Below the pieces are notes generated by a model, which was not told the DNA's origin, made no database searches, and saw only the letters and a program-made list of their open reading frames with translations. Shown one piece after another: positions 1 to 11,700 of a DNA stretch of 64,000 bases. The first letter of the stretch is position 1, and the number at the start of each line of letters is the position of its first letter. A program made the translations under genes and the position numbers. Origin of the DNA: Arenicola marina (Eukaryota; Annelida; Polychaeta; Arenicolidae); assembly GCA_964019135.1 (NCBI GenBank), contig OZ025250.1, positions 47,709,174 to 47,773,173 of the forward strand, read 5' to 3'.

Positions 1-471
1 CTGTAGCACACCACGGGTAAGCTGTCCTACTGTAGCACACCACGGGCCAGCTGTTCTACTGTAGCACACCACGGGTAAGCTGTCCTACTGTAGTACACCA
101 CGGGTAAGCTGTCCTACTGTAGCACACCACGGGCAAGCTGTCCTACTGTAGCACACCACGGGCCAGCTGTCCTACTGTAGCACATCACGGGCAAGCTGTT
201 CTACTGTAGCACACCACTTGCAAGCTGTCCTACTGTAGCACACCACGGGCCAGCTGTCCTACTGTAGCACACCACGGGCAAGCTGTCCTACTGTAGCACA
301 CCACGGGCAAGCTGTCCTACTGTAGCACACCACGGGTAAGCTGTCCTACTGTAGCACACCACGGGCAAGCTGTCCTACTGTAGCCCACCACGGGCAAGCT
401 GTCCTACTGTAGCACACCACGGGCAAGCTGTCCTACTGTAGCATACCACGGGCCAGCTGTCCTACTGTAGC
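1..471. repeat. 29-bp tandem repeat (about 16 copies)
   Basis: A head-to-tail array with a 29-bp unit beginning CTGTAGCACACCACGGG and ending GCTGTCCTA runs from the window edge. Units differ by single bases (GGGTAAG, GGGCAAG, GGGCCAG). There are no unique spacers, so it is a minisatellite rather than a CRISPR array. It lies upstream of paralog A and may extend left of the window. Confidence 0.95.
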
Positions 472-1554
472 GGTAGGATGATGAAATAGGGGCGTGTGGG
501 GGGGGGCGGGAGAGAAAGCGGAAGAAACGAAAGAAGTGAAAAAAATAAAGAATCATGCTTGAAGATAAGACAAATGCATATAGACAGAGAGCGACTAAAT
601 AGGACTTTATTTAAGCGTGGGTTTAACTTTCGTGGCCAGCACATTGTGTTCCTGAGCAGATTACGGACGTATTCTGCTCATTGTGCACACGACACTGAAT
701 TGCCAAAGGCCAGCTTTTGGGTTAATTAATTCGTTAAATTAGTATAATATTCCCACAGAAGAGTAAATATTGAAGCAATCTGGACAATATATAGCTTATA
801 GTTTGTGTTGCACGTATTAGTCACGAAATCTGAACAAACTCGGACATCAACTCTGAACGATCAGAGTGGTAATTGTCGCGCCAAGTGACGTAGATGCAAG
901 TTCCGGTTTAATTGTAGATCACGCTAAATATAGGCAGGTGTCGGGTTTATGTAGATATTCAGGCAAATTGACATGATTGAGAAAAAAGGTAACTTACAGG
1001 TGTTCGATGTGTTGAATCCATAGTATCTGAAATAGTGTTTTAACCTGCGATGTTGGGTTACCGAAGTTTTAACAAAAGAAATAACATGACTGTCCAACTC
1101 ATGCGTACAGCGCACCAGCCCTTCAGACGGGAACATACATTTACGTCACGAAACATCAAATGATGGCCGCTGACTATTTCTTGATGTTTTAGCGCGTCAT
1201 ATAGGATAATGGTAAATAATTCAGATAGTCCCCCCGAATGAAATTAACGGGTATTCTACTTTGATGGAGCAATATAATAGGCTCAATACATTGAAAGTCT
1301 CTTTGGACCTTGGAGATGGTCGCAAGTTGCACGAATACGGGAATTGGTATCACAAATTTATCTAGAACTAGAAGTTAACAAGAATGATGGGTTTGGGTCA
1401 GGCAGGCAGTGTTAAGGCGCAAGAAGGTGCCAAGTACATGAATGTCGGCAGGTGTTTAACATGGGGTTAAACAGAAGGATTGGGGAGAAGGAATGGCGGG
1501 GGGGGGGGGGTGACGTGCTGAACCGACTTACCATGTCCGTGTCTGAGTGCTTAA
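472..1554. other. Non-coding stretch, part of intron 1 of paralog A
   Basis: I see no convincing gene. The purine-rich part near 478-600 is the reverse complement of sequence near 52.70-52.81 kb. The part at 1320-1475 recurs in direct orientation near 46.59-46.72 kb and inverted near 52.50-52.64 kb. Both counterparts lie between a signal-peptide exon and its receptor body, so this is read as homologous intron-1 sequence. A run of about 12 G lies at 1499-1511. Confidence 0.6.
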
Positions 1555-1775
1555 ATGATTGATTGGATAGAACGATCCAACCTCTGTCATATGGCGACAA
1601 TGGAAGTGGAGAGGAGCCCGGAATAACCCTTACTCTTTGCAAAGAGTAACCCCAACACTTTATTCCGAACAGGCAGACAGTTACACAGATGGGGCTCAAA
1701 CCATGCACCGGTCGTTGATGGTAGTCTAGCAGGGTATCCTTCACAACAGCCAAACACGCCATCTATTGGACTACG
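1555..1775 (-). mobile_element. tRNA-derived SINE, older copy
   Basis: On the minus strand the sequence starts near 1775 with TAGTCCAATAGATGGCGTG. It passes a decayed polymerase III B box (GGTTTGAGCCCC) and a shared central block containing CTCCTCTCCACTTCC and GCCATATGACAGAGG. The same family occurs at 52.16-52.40 kb with a perfect B box. A related SINE with the same central block is at 63.5 kb. The 3' end is not clear. Confidence 0.7.
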
Positions 1776-2402
1776 AGTCTAAAGATTACTGCCCTATGCA
1801 ATACAATGCAAAACTATAGCCTGTTAGAATACTAAACGATACTAACCAGGAAAATGAACCAAGACCAAACAATGCTTCATCAATGCGACGACTGCAGCAA
1901 GCTCTGTAGATCACAGATTGTTGAGTCTTAAGCGAACATGCTGCGAAACAAATCGGAATACTCAATATTCACAAAGTTGCTTTGCGCTTGCTTCATGTCA
2001 CGTTCCAAAGTTGTTACTTTTATATGGCCCGATTAGCACAAGAATGACACATTCTTATCACTGACATGAATATTCTATAATCTGCTCAGCATGCCTAATC
2101 AGGTGCAATGATCCGGTGATGTACACACAAACCTGTGACGTAGTGCACGTAGCTCCCAACTTATTGTCAGCTGTCAAGGAAAACCCCTTTCTGTCAGATA
2201 TATAGCTCTGTTAAATGTAAATGCTAATCTTTTATTATGTACAATATGCAGATTTATATTGACATGATATTTGTGCATAAATAACTTTAAATTTAAGCAA
2301 AAGCTACCATCTGTCGTCTTTTGCAGACGCACTGATGCCAACCCAATGGCAAAACGTGTGTTACCTATCGACACTGAGTTGACATGTACATCGTTCTTTC
2401 AG
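1776..2402. other. Intron 1 sequence flanking the V exon of paralog A
   Basis: No gene is seen. The block is conserved in inverted orientation at about 51.08-51.70 kb (paralog E), and its last 130 bases are conserved at 36.55-36.67 kb (paralog B). The conserved stretch ends in the polypyrimidine tract and AG (2401-2402) that precede the V exon. Confidence 0.65.
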
Positions 2403-2741
2403 GTGTTGTCGGCCAGGCGACCATCACAACGCCCCCTGAGAACGTGGCGCAGTACGTCGGTGACAACGTCACGCTCGCCTGTGAATTCCAGGAGATTATC
2501 TATGAACTGGTGTGGTCCGAGTGTATCACTACCGCACCAGTCTGTAATGCACTATTCCGAGATGGTACAACCATTCCCGGCCCCCCGATCCCACCTCGTT
2601 ACTCAGTTGTTGACCGCACCGGGACATCCGGGAAGAGATACGACTTTGTCATCACAGGAGTCCAGACAGCTGATGGCGGACAGTTCAGATGTGACAGCAC
2701 AGCTGTATCCGCTCCGGCTTATGCTGAAGTCATTGCGTTAG
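2403..2741 (+). CDS. Exon: V-like Ig domain of paralog A
   Basis: 113 codons, phase 1 at both ends (acceptor TTCTTTCAG, donor GTAAGA). Ig landmarks are the B-strand cysteine in VTLACEF, the C-strand tryptophan in LVWSE, and the F-strand TADGGQFRC, a D-x-G-x-Y-x-C variant with Phe for Tyr. The G strand is AYAEVIALG. A second cysteine pair (SEC...PVC) lies in the C to C-prime region. Joined to the signal exon, the mature N-terminus would start near GQATITTP. Homologous exons are at 36672-37010 and, inverted, 50743-51081, all 339 bp. Confidence 0.88.
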   Translation: MLSARRPSQRPLRTWRSTSVTTSRSPVNSRRLSMNWCGPSVSLPHQSVMHYSEMVQPFPAPRSHLVTQLLTAPGHPGRDTTLSSQESRQLMADSSDVTAQLYPLRLMLKSLR

Positions 2742-5700
2742 GTAAGATAACATAATATACATATAACATCACTACAACAGCGTGTACTAAGATGTTCCGA
2801 GATGGTGACGGGCCTCCCGGCGCCTCACCCCCCGATCCTTATGCCGCTGTCCAACACACCGGTTAACGCGGAGAAAAACACGACTTGGTCAGCCTGGGAG
2901 TTCAGATTGCTGATGGCGGACAGTTCAGATGTGATAACTCAATTACTCCCATTCGGCTTTCTTTCTGGTTTGAGATCCGCCCGACAGTCTCATCATTGAC
3001 CTGAAGTTGTGTTAGGTATGATAAAGTGTATTCAAGCTGAGGTTCTACTACACCCAGACGTATATTATTGGCTTGGCGCTGGAGTATGTTACAATGTATA
3101 CTGACCTCTCATATACTGGAAGTCTTTGTATTTGTGAAGGCCTACCTTACCCTTTCATCACTTCTTTCATTCACTACTTTTCAAGCTTGATTTAGATATA
3201 GATTGATATTTAATATATTTAAAGGGAATCGTAAGATGTTGACCATCTGAAAACATCCGCTGACAACATCTGTCGCGTTGTATCTTTCACAAATCACTCA
3301 CGTTACCACTGACAACATCACTTGCGTCATATCTGTGTTGGCATAATGTACACGTATGGAGGAAACTCAAACGCCATGGCAACGTGATAATATTTACGAT
3401 CAGGCGGTTTTTTTTACCGTAATTTATCCCAGACACAACAGAATACATGTCAAAGTAAGTTTTTTCAACTCTTCAATTCTTCGGGGTCAAATATAAAGTC
3501 CATTCTTCTACGAGCGTCTTTCTACACTATAACCACATTTCTATGTTAATTTGGCACTGTCTCTTCGGAATATAAAATCGGAACGCTTTTTAACACAGTC
3601 ATATGAGGAACGTTTGTTTGGTCTATTCCGGGCACCCCAGTTATAGTGGCCCCAACTGGAGAAACACTCGGTGCACTACGCGCTACGGGGGAACGACTGG
3701 TCGGGTCGGCGGGTGGCGGATGGAGGGGTGGGGGTAGCGACTGATCGGGTCGGCGGGTGGCGACTGGTCGGGTTGGCGGGTGGCGGATGGAGGGTTGGGG
3801 GTAGCGGATGGAGGGTTGGGAGTAGCGATTGGTCGGGTTGGCGGCTGGCGGATGGAGGGTTGGGGGTAGCGGATGGAGGGTTGGGGATAGCGACTAGTCG
3901 GTTTGGCGGGTGGCGGATAGAGGGTTGGAGGTGGCGGATGGAGGGGTGGGGGTAGCGACTGGTCGGGTTGGCGGGTGGCGGATAGAGGGTTGGAGGTGGC
4001 GGATGGAGGGGTGGGGGTAGCGACTGGTCGGGTTGGCGGGTGGCGGATGGAGGGTTGGAGGTGGCGGATGGAGGGGTGGGGATAGCGACTGGTCGGGTTG
4101 GCGGCTGGCGGATGGAGGGTTGGGGGTAGCGGATGGAGGGGTAGGGGTAGCGACTGGTCGGGTTGGCGGGTGGCGGATGGAGGGTTGTGGGTAGCGGATG
4201 GAGGGGTGGGGTAGCGTATGGAGGGTTGGGAGTAGCGATTGGTCGGGTTGGCGGCTGGCGGATGGAGGGTTGGGGTTAGCGGATGGAGGGTTGGGGATAG
4301 CGACTAGTCGGTTTGGCGGGTGGCGGATAGAGGGTTGGAGGTGGCGGATGGAGGGGTGGGGGTAGCGACTGGTCGAGTTGGCGGGTGGCGGATAGAGGGT
4401 TGGAGGTGGCGGATGGAGGGGTGGGGGTAGCGACTGGTCGGGTTGGCGGGTGGCGGATGGAGGGTTGGAGGTGGCGGATGGAGGGCTGGGGATAGCGACT
4501 GGTCGGGTTGGCGGCTGGCGGATGGAGGGTTGGGGTAGCGGATGGAGGGGTAGGGGTAGCGACTGGTCGGGTTGGCGGGTGGCGGATGGAGGGTTGTGGG
4601 TAGCGGATGGAGGGGTGGGGTAGCGTATGGAGGGTTGGGAGTAGCGATTGGTCGGGTTGGCGGCTGGCGGATGGAGGGTTGGGGTTAGCGGATGGAGGGG
4701 TGGGGGTAGCAACTAGGCGGTTTGGGGGTTGGCGGATGGAGAGTTGGGGGTAGCGGATGGAGGGGTGGGGGTAGCGACTGGTCGGGTCGGCGGGTGACGG
4801 ATGGAGGGTTGTGGGTAGCGGATGGAGGGGTGGGGCTAGCGACTGGTCGGATTGGCGGGTGACGGATGGAGGGTTGGGGGTAGCGGATGGAGGGTTGGGG
4901 GTGGCGGATGGAGGGGTGGGGGTAGCGACTGGTCGGGTCGGCGGGTGGCGGATGGAGGGTTGGGGGTAGCGGATGGAGGGGTGGGGCTAGCGACTGGTCG
5001 GGTCGGCGGGTGGCGGATGGATGGTTGGAGGTAGCGGATGGAGGGTTGGAGGTGGCGGATGGAGGGGTGCGGGTAGCGACTGGTCGGGTTGGCGGGTGGC
5101 GGATGGAGGGTTGGAGGTGGCGGATGGAAGGGTGGGGTAGCGGATGGAGGGTTGGGAGTAGCGATTGGTCGGGTTGGCGGCTGGCGGATGGAGGGTTGGG
5201 GTTAGCGGATGGAGGGGTGGAGGTAGCGACTAGTCGGTTTGCGAAGTGGCGGATGGAGAGTTGGGGGTAGCGGATGGAGGGTTGGGAGTAGCGATTGGTC
5301 GGGTTGGCGGCTGGCGGATGGAGGGTTGGGGTTAGCGGATGGAGGGGTGGGGGTAGCGACTAGTCGGATTGGCGGGTGGCGGATGGAGAATTGGGGGTAG
5401 CCGATGGAGGGGTGGGGGTAGCGACTGGTCGGGTCGGCGGGTGGCGGATGGAGGGTTGTGGGTAGCGGATGGAGGGGTGGGGCTAGCGACTGGTCGGATT
5501 GGCGGGTGACGGATGGAGGGTTGGGGGTACCGGATGGAGGGTTGGGGGTGGCGGATGGCGGGGTGGGGGTAGCGACTGGTCGGGTCGGCGGGTGGCGGAT
5601 GGAGGGTTGGGGGTAGCGGATGGAGGGTTGGAGGTGGCGGATGGAGGGGTGGGGATAGCGACTGGTCGGATTGGCGGGTGACGGATGGAGGGTTGGGGGT

Positions 5701-8700
5701 AGCGGATGGAGGGTTGGGGGTGGCGGATGGAGGGGTGGGGGTAGCGACTGGTCGGGTCGGCGGGTGGCGGATGGAGGGTTGGGGGTAGCGGATGGAGGGT
5801 TGGGGGTGGCGGATGGAGGGGTGGGGGTAGCGACTGGTCGGGTTGGCGGGTGGCGGATGGAGGGTTGGAGGTGGCGGATGGAAGGGTGGGGATAGCGACT
5901 GGTCGGGTTGGCGGGTGGCGGATGGAGGGGTGGGGGTAGCGACTGGTCGGGTTGGCGGCTGGCGGATGGAGGGTTGGGGGTAGCGGATGGAGGGGTGGGG
6001 TAGCGGATGGAGGGTTGGGAGTAGCGATTGGTCGGGTTGGCGGCTGGCGGATGGAGGGTTGGGGTTAGCGGATGGAGGGGTGGAGGTAGCGACTGGTCGG
6101 GTTGGCGGGTGGCGGATGGAGGGTTGGAGGTGGCGGATGGAGGGGTGGGGGTAGCGACTGGGCGGGTTGGCGGGTGGCGGATGGAGGGTTGTGGGTAGCG
6201 GATGGAGGGGTGGGGTAGCGTATGGAGGGTTGGGAGTAGCGATTGGTCGGGTTGGCGGCTGGCGGATGGAGGGTTGGGGTTAGCGGATGGAGGGGTGGGG
6301 GTAGCGACTAGGCGGTTTGGGGGGTGGCGGATGGAGAGTTGGGGGTAGCGGATGGAGGGGTGGGGGTAGCGACTGGTCGGGTCGGCGGGTGACGGATGGA
6401 GGGTTGTGGGTAGCGGATGGAGGGGTGGGGCTAGCGACTGGTCGGATTGGCGGGTGACGGATGGAGGGTTGGGGGTAGCGGATGGAGGGTTGGGGGTGGC
6501 GGATGGAGGGGTGGGGGTAGCGACTGGTCGGGTCGGCGGGTGGCGGATGGAGGGGTGGGGGTAGCGACTGGTCGGGTCGGCGGGTGGCGGACGGAGGGTT
6601 GGGGGTAGCGGATGGAGGGGTGGGGCTAGCGACTGGTCGGGTCGGCGGGTGGCGGATGGAGGGTTGGGGGTAGCGGATGGAGGGTTGGAGGTGGCGGATG
6701 GAGGGGTGGGGGTAGCGACTGGTCGGGTTGGCGGGTGGCGGATGGAGGGTTGGAGGTGGCGGATGGAAGGGTGGAGATAGCGACTGGTCGGGTTGGCGGA
6801 TGGCGGATGGAGGGGTGGGGGTAGCGACTGGTCGGGTTGGCGGCTGGGGGATGGAGGGTTGGGGGTAGCGGATGGAGGGGTGGGGTAGCGGATGGAGGGT
6901 TGGGAGTAGCGATTGGTCGGGTTGGCGGCTGGCGGATGGAGGGTTGGGGTTAGCGGATGGAGGGGTGGAGGTAGCGACTAGTCGGTTTGCGAAGTGGCGG
7001 ATGGAGAGTTGGGGGTAGCGGATGGAGGGTTGGGAGTAGCGATTGGTCGGGTTGGCGGCTGGCGGATGGAGGGTTGGGGTTAGCGGATGGAGGGGTGGGG
7101 GTAGCGACTAGGCGGTTTCGGGGGTGGCGGATGGAGAGTTGGGGGTAGCGGATGGAGGGGTGGAGGTAGCGACTGGTCGGGTTGGCGGGTGGCGGATGGA
7201 GGGTTGGATGTGGCGGATGGAGGGGTGGGGGTAGCGACTGGGCGGGTTGGCGGGTGGCGGATGGAGGGTTGTGGGTAGCGGATGGAGGGGTGGGGTAGCG
7301 TATGGAGGGTTGGGAGTAGCGATTGGTCGGGTTGGCGGCTGGCGGATGGAGGGTTGGGGTTAGCGGATGGAGGGGTGGGGGTAGCGACTAGGCGGTTTGG
7401 GGGTTGGCGGATGGAGAGTTGGGGGTAGCGGATGGAGGGGTGGGGGTAGCGACTGGTCGGGTCGGCGGGTGACGGATGGAGGGTTGTGGGTAGCGGATGG
7501 AGGGGTGGGGCTAGCGACTGGTCGGATTGGCGGGTGACGGATGGAGGGTTGGGGGTACCGGATTTAGGGTTGGGGGTGGCGGATGGCGGGGTGGGGGTAG
7601 CGACTGGTCGGGTCGGCGGGTGGCGGATGGAGGGTTGGGGGTAGCGGATGGAGGGTTGGAGGTGGCGGATGGAGGGGTGGGGATAGCGACTGGTCGGATT
7701 GGCGGGTGACGGATGGAGGGTTGGGGGTAGCGGATGGAGGGTTGGGGGTGGCGGATGGAGGGGTGGGGGTAGCGACTGGTCGGGTCGGCGGGTGGCGGAT
7801 GGAGGGTTGGGGGTAGCGGATGGAGGGTTGGGGGTGGCGGATGGAGGGGTAGGGGTAGCGACTGGTCGGGTTGGCGGGTGGCGGATGGAGGGTTGGAGGT
7901 GGCGGATGGAAGGGTGGGGATAGCGACTGGTCGGGTTGGCGGGTGGCGGATGGAGGGGTGGGGGTAGCGACTGGTCGGGTTCGCGGCTGGCGGATGGAGG
8001 GTTGGGGGTAGCGGATGGAGGGGTGGGGTAGCGGATGGAGGGTTGGGAGTAGCGATTGGTCGGGTTGGCGGCTGGCGGATGGAGGGTTGGGGTTAGCGGA
8101 TGGAGGGGTGGAGGTAGCGACTGGTCGGGTTGGCGGGTGGCGGATGGAGGGTTGGAGGTGGCGGAGGGAGGGGTGTGGGTAGCGACTGGGCGGGTTGGCG
8201 GGTGGCGGATGGAGGGTTGGAGGTGGCGGATGGAGGGGTGGGGATAGCGACTGGTCGGGTTGGCGGGTGGCGAATGGAGGGGTGGGGGTAGCGACTGGTC
8301 GGGTTGGCGGCTGGCGGATGGAGGGTTGGGGGTAGCGGATGGAGGGGTGCGGGTAGCGACTAGTCGGTTTGGGGGGTGGCGGATGGAGCGTTGGGGGTAG
8401 CGGATGGAGGGGTGGGGGTAGCGACTGGTCGGGTCGGCGGGTGACGGATGGAGGGTTGTGGGTAGCGGATGGAGGGGTGGGTTAGCGGATGGAGGGTTGG
8501 GAGTAGCGATTGGTCGGGTGGGCGGCTGGCGGATGGAGGGTTGGGGTTAGCGGATGGAGGGGTGGGGTAGCGACTAGTCGGTTTGGGGGGTGGCGGATGG
8601 AGCGTTGGGGGTAGCGGATGGAGGGGTGGGGGTAGCGACCGGTCGGGTCGGCGGGTGACGGATGGAGGGTTGTGGGTAGCGGATGGAGGGGTGGGGGTAG

Positions 8701-11700
8701 CGACTGGTCGGGTTGGCGGCTGGCTAATGGAGGGTTGGTGGTAGCGGATGGAGGGGTGGGGGTAGCGACTGGTCGGGTTGGCGGGTGGCGGATGGAGGGT
8801 TGTGGGTAGCGGATGGAGGTTGGGGGTAGCGGATGGAGGGTTGGGAGTAGCGATTGGTCGGGTTGGCGGCTGGCGGATGGAGGGTTGGGGTTAGCGGATG
8901 GAGGGGTGGGGGTAGCGACTAGTCGGTTTGGGAGGTGGCGGATGGAGAGTTGGGGGTGGCGGATAGAGGGTTGGAGGTGGCGGATGGAGGGGTGGGGCTA
9001 GCGGCTGGTCGGGTTGGCGGGTGGCGGACGGGGGGTAGGGGGTAGCGGATGGAGGGGTGGGGGTAGCGACTGGTCGGGTCGGCGGGTGATGGATGGAGGG
9101 TTGTAGGTAGCGGATGGAGGGGTTGGGGTAGCGGATGGAGGGGTTGGGGTAGCGATCAAGTTTAAAGAACGATATGATTTTGATGGTAGCACTCTGTGCA
9201 ACACAACGTATGTCAAAGGAGGTTGGTTGTCTTGTCTCCATCTCAGAATCACTTTCCTTATGTCTGTTGTATGTAGGAAAATTATTTATTAACTTGCATA
9301 CAATGTACTTATTAACTTAATTACACTTAGTTCCAATAGATAGAAAAGGTAACTGAGGTATTGTTAGCTACTTGTTGGCAGTTTGAGTGGCCTAGAAACT
9401 TAGCTCAACGTATCGCTAGTAGAAACGAGTTATTTGGGGGGTTACCTGTTATGTGACAACGTATTTTACTCAACTCATTATCGGAGAGTCGGAAGGTACT
9501 TATCGATGGAGGTCAAAACTGGATTCCTTGATTGCGATATTTCTACTTCGATATGCCCACATTCTCTTTTCTTCTCTTTTTTTGTTTCCGCCCTTACCCC
9601 TCACCCCACTAACCCCCTTTGCCTCCTTCTCACTCTCACGTTTTTATGCCTCTATGGCTCGGACCATTGGGTAAGTTGCCCCCATGCTCCCAGACAAAGC
9701 TCTAAGTCCTTGCTCGGTCGCCTGGTCAAATGCAACTGCTCAGATGCAAATGCTCAGTTTACCACTTTTTTGCTAAACTGGTCGCTCCCACCCCGACTCA
9801 TACCTACTTCTTATGATGTCTTCCTTCTCATTTCATATTGTAAAAGTTTAATGTCGTAATTTGTGAGACCGCTGCTGCATCTGCTTCAGTTACATTCAAG
9901 TTTTAAAACCTCTCGTAGTGTTGTATGATAGGAACAGTAGTTTACTCTGAATGCTTATTGCTGTTAATTGTATTTTTGTTCTATTCATTTTCGTTTTATT
10001 CATTTAAAAACCAGGGAAATGTGTCCTGTTCGGTTTACTATGTGCTACACTGGATTTTTGAGCTTTACTTAGAGAAACACTGTATGAGAGTATATGATAA
10101 CATACGTTACAGCAAACGAAATATAACACATTTAGCTATATGGATGTGTCTGTAGAAGAGGAAATACTAAATCCATATGGCGGACTAAATAAACATTCAT
10201 TGGGGGAAGTTTTAAAACTAAATTGCAAAGACGACATAGAGGATAATGGTGAACCCGATCTAATTATTCATTCCCCGTATTATCAAGCAGACAGCATTGC
10301 GGACTACTTGAAAAGCGTATCTGTTCAATTTGCAATGTTAAGTTTAAACTGCTGCTCGATCAATGCCAAGTTTGACAAGCTTCAAATATTGATAGATAAC
10401 CTGCAGAGCAAAGGCTGTTACTTTAGCATTATCTGTCTACAAGAGAGTTGGCTGTCAGAGGACTGTGATATACACGCTTTGCACTTCAAGGGTATGCCAC
10501 CATTTCCCAAGGCAAATCACGCAGTAACCATGGAGGGCTAATAATCTATTTACATAACGAATATGATTACAATGGTATAAGCTATCCATGTGAAACTAGC
10601 GTTTGGGAAGGACAATTTGTTGAGGTATTTAAGGGCGTAGTACGAGAAAAGAAAATCATAATGGGAAACATTTATCGCCCACCACGGGAATTAGTTGATA
10701 ATTATCATACCTTTATCGAAGAAATGAAACAAACATCTGCATATTTGGAAAAAATTTGACATGAAGTAATTTTAGCAGGGGATTATAATATTGATCTTCT
10801 GCAAATAGATGAGAAGCAAATAGTTAGCGAATTTTTTGATACAATTGTGACTCACAGCTTTCTGCCTAAATTCACATTACCAACTAGGATATCCCAAAAG
10901 ATGGCATCGCTTATTGATAACATGTTCTGCAAGATATCCCCAAACACTATGAAAAGTACTGCAGGAATCATCATCAATGCAATTTCTAACCACTTTCCAT
11001 ACTTTTTATCACATGCGATTAAGAAAACCAAATGCCCTACTCCTAAATTTATTAAGACTAAAATATACGACCAACAAGCAGTAAACCGTCGAAGACATGA
11101 ATTGCTTTCAACTGATATTTATAGCAAATTAGACAAGAGTAATATGGCTGATCCAAACGTTAACTATGACATCCTGGAAGGTGAGGTGCAAAGGAGAAGT
11201 ACTTGCCAATAAAAATCGTCAAATTTTGTAAGTATAAACATAAACGGTCCACATGGATAACAAATGGAATTACTAAATGCATAGCATTTCGGGACAAATT
11301 ATGCAAAACTCTAATAAGGACTCCCTGCAACACAGCCACATATGATACACTTAAAACTAATCTCCACACTTATAATGGGATACTCAAACGTAATATACAA
11401 TTAGCAAAAAAACGTTACTTTTATGAAAAATTTGAACGATGAAAACTAATATTAAGCAGACATGGGCTGCATTAAAAGACATGCTGAATCGCTCAAGAAA
11501 TAATAAGGAATTTTCGGAATGCTTTAAAGTTGGGAACAGTGTTATATGCGATCGGTTTGAAATCGCCAATCAATGTAAGACATTCTTTACCAATATAGGC
11601 CCAAAACTTGCTAAAGCCATGAGTGCGACCACAAGTGGTGCGTTTAAGAAATACTTAAGAAACCCATGCCTTAACGAGTTAAATTTGTCGATCATCACAA

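Noticed and set aside
1-471. Regular 29-bp repeats suggesting a CRISPR array
   Set aside because: The units are contiguous, with no unique spacers, and the setting is eukaryotic; it is a minisatellite.
3680-9241. Many W-R-V-G-G and H-P-P-P-T-rich open frames on both strands
   Set aside because: They follow the satellite period and composition, have no conserved start or splice context, and occur on both strands at once.
9434-9859. 141-codon frame between satellite and LINE
   Set aside because: No motif, overlaps another frame, and is partly pyrimidine-tract sequence also found in introns.
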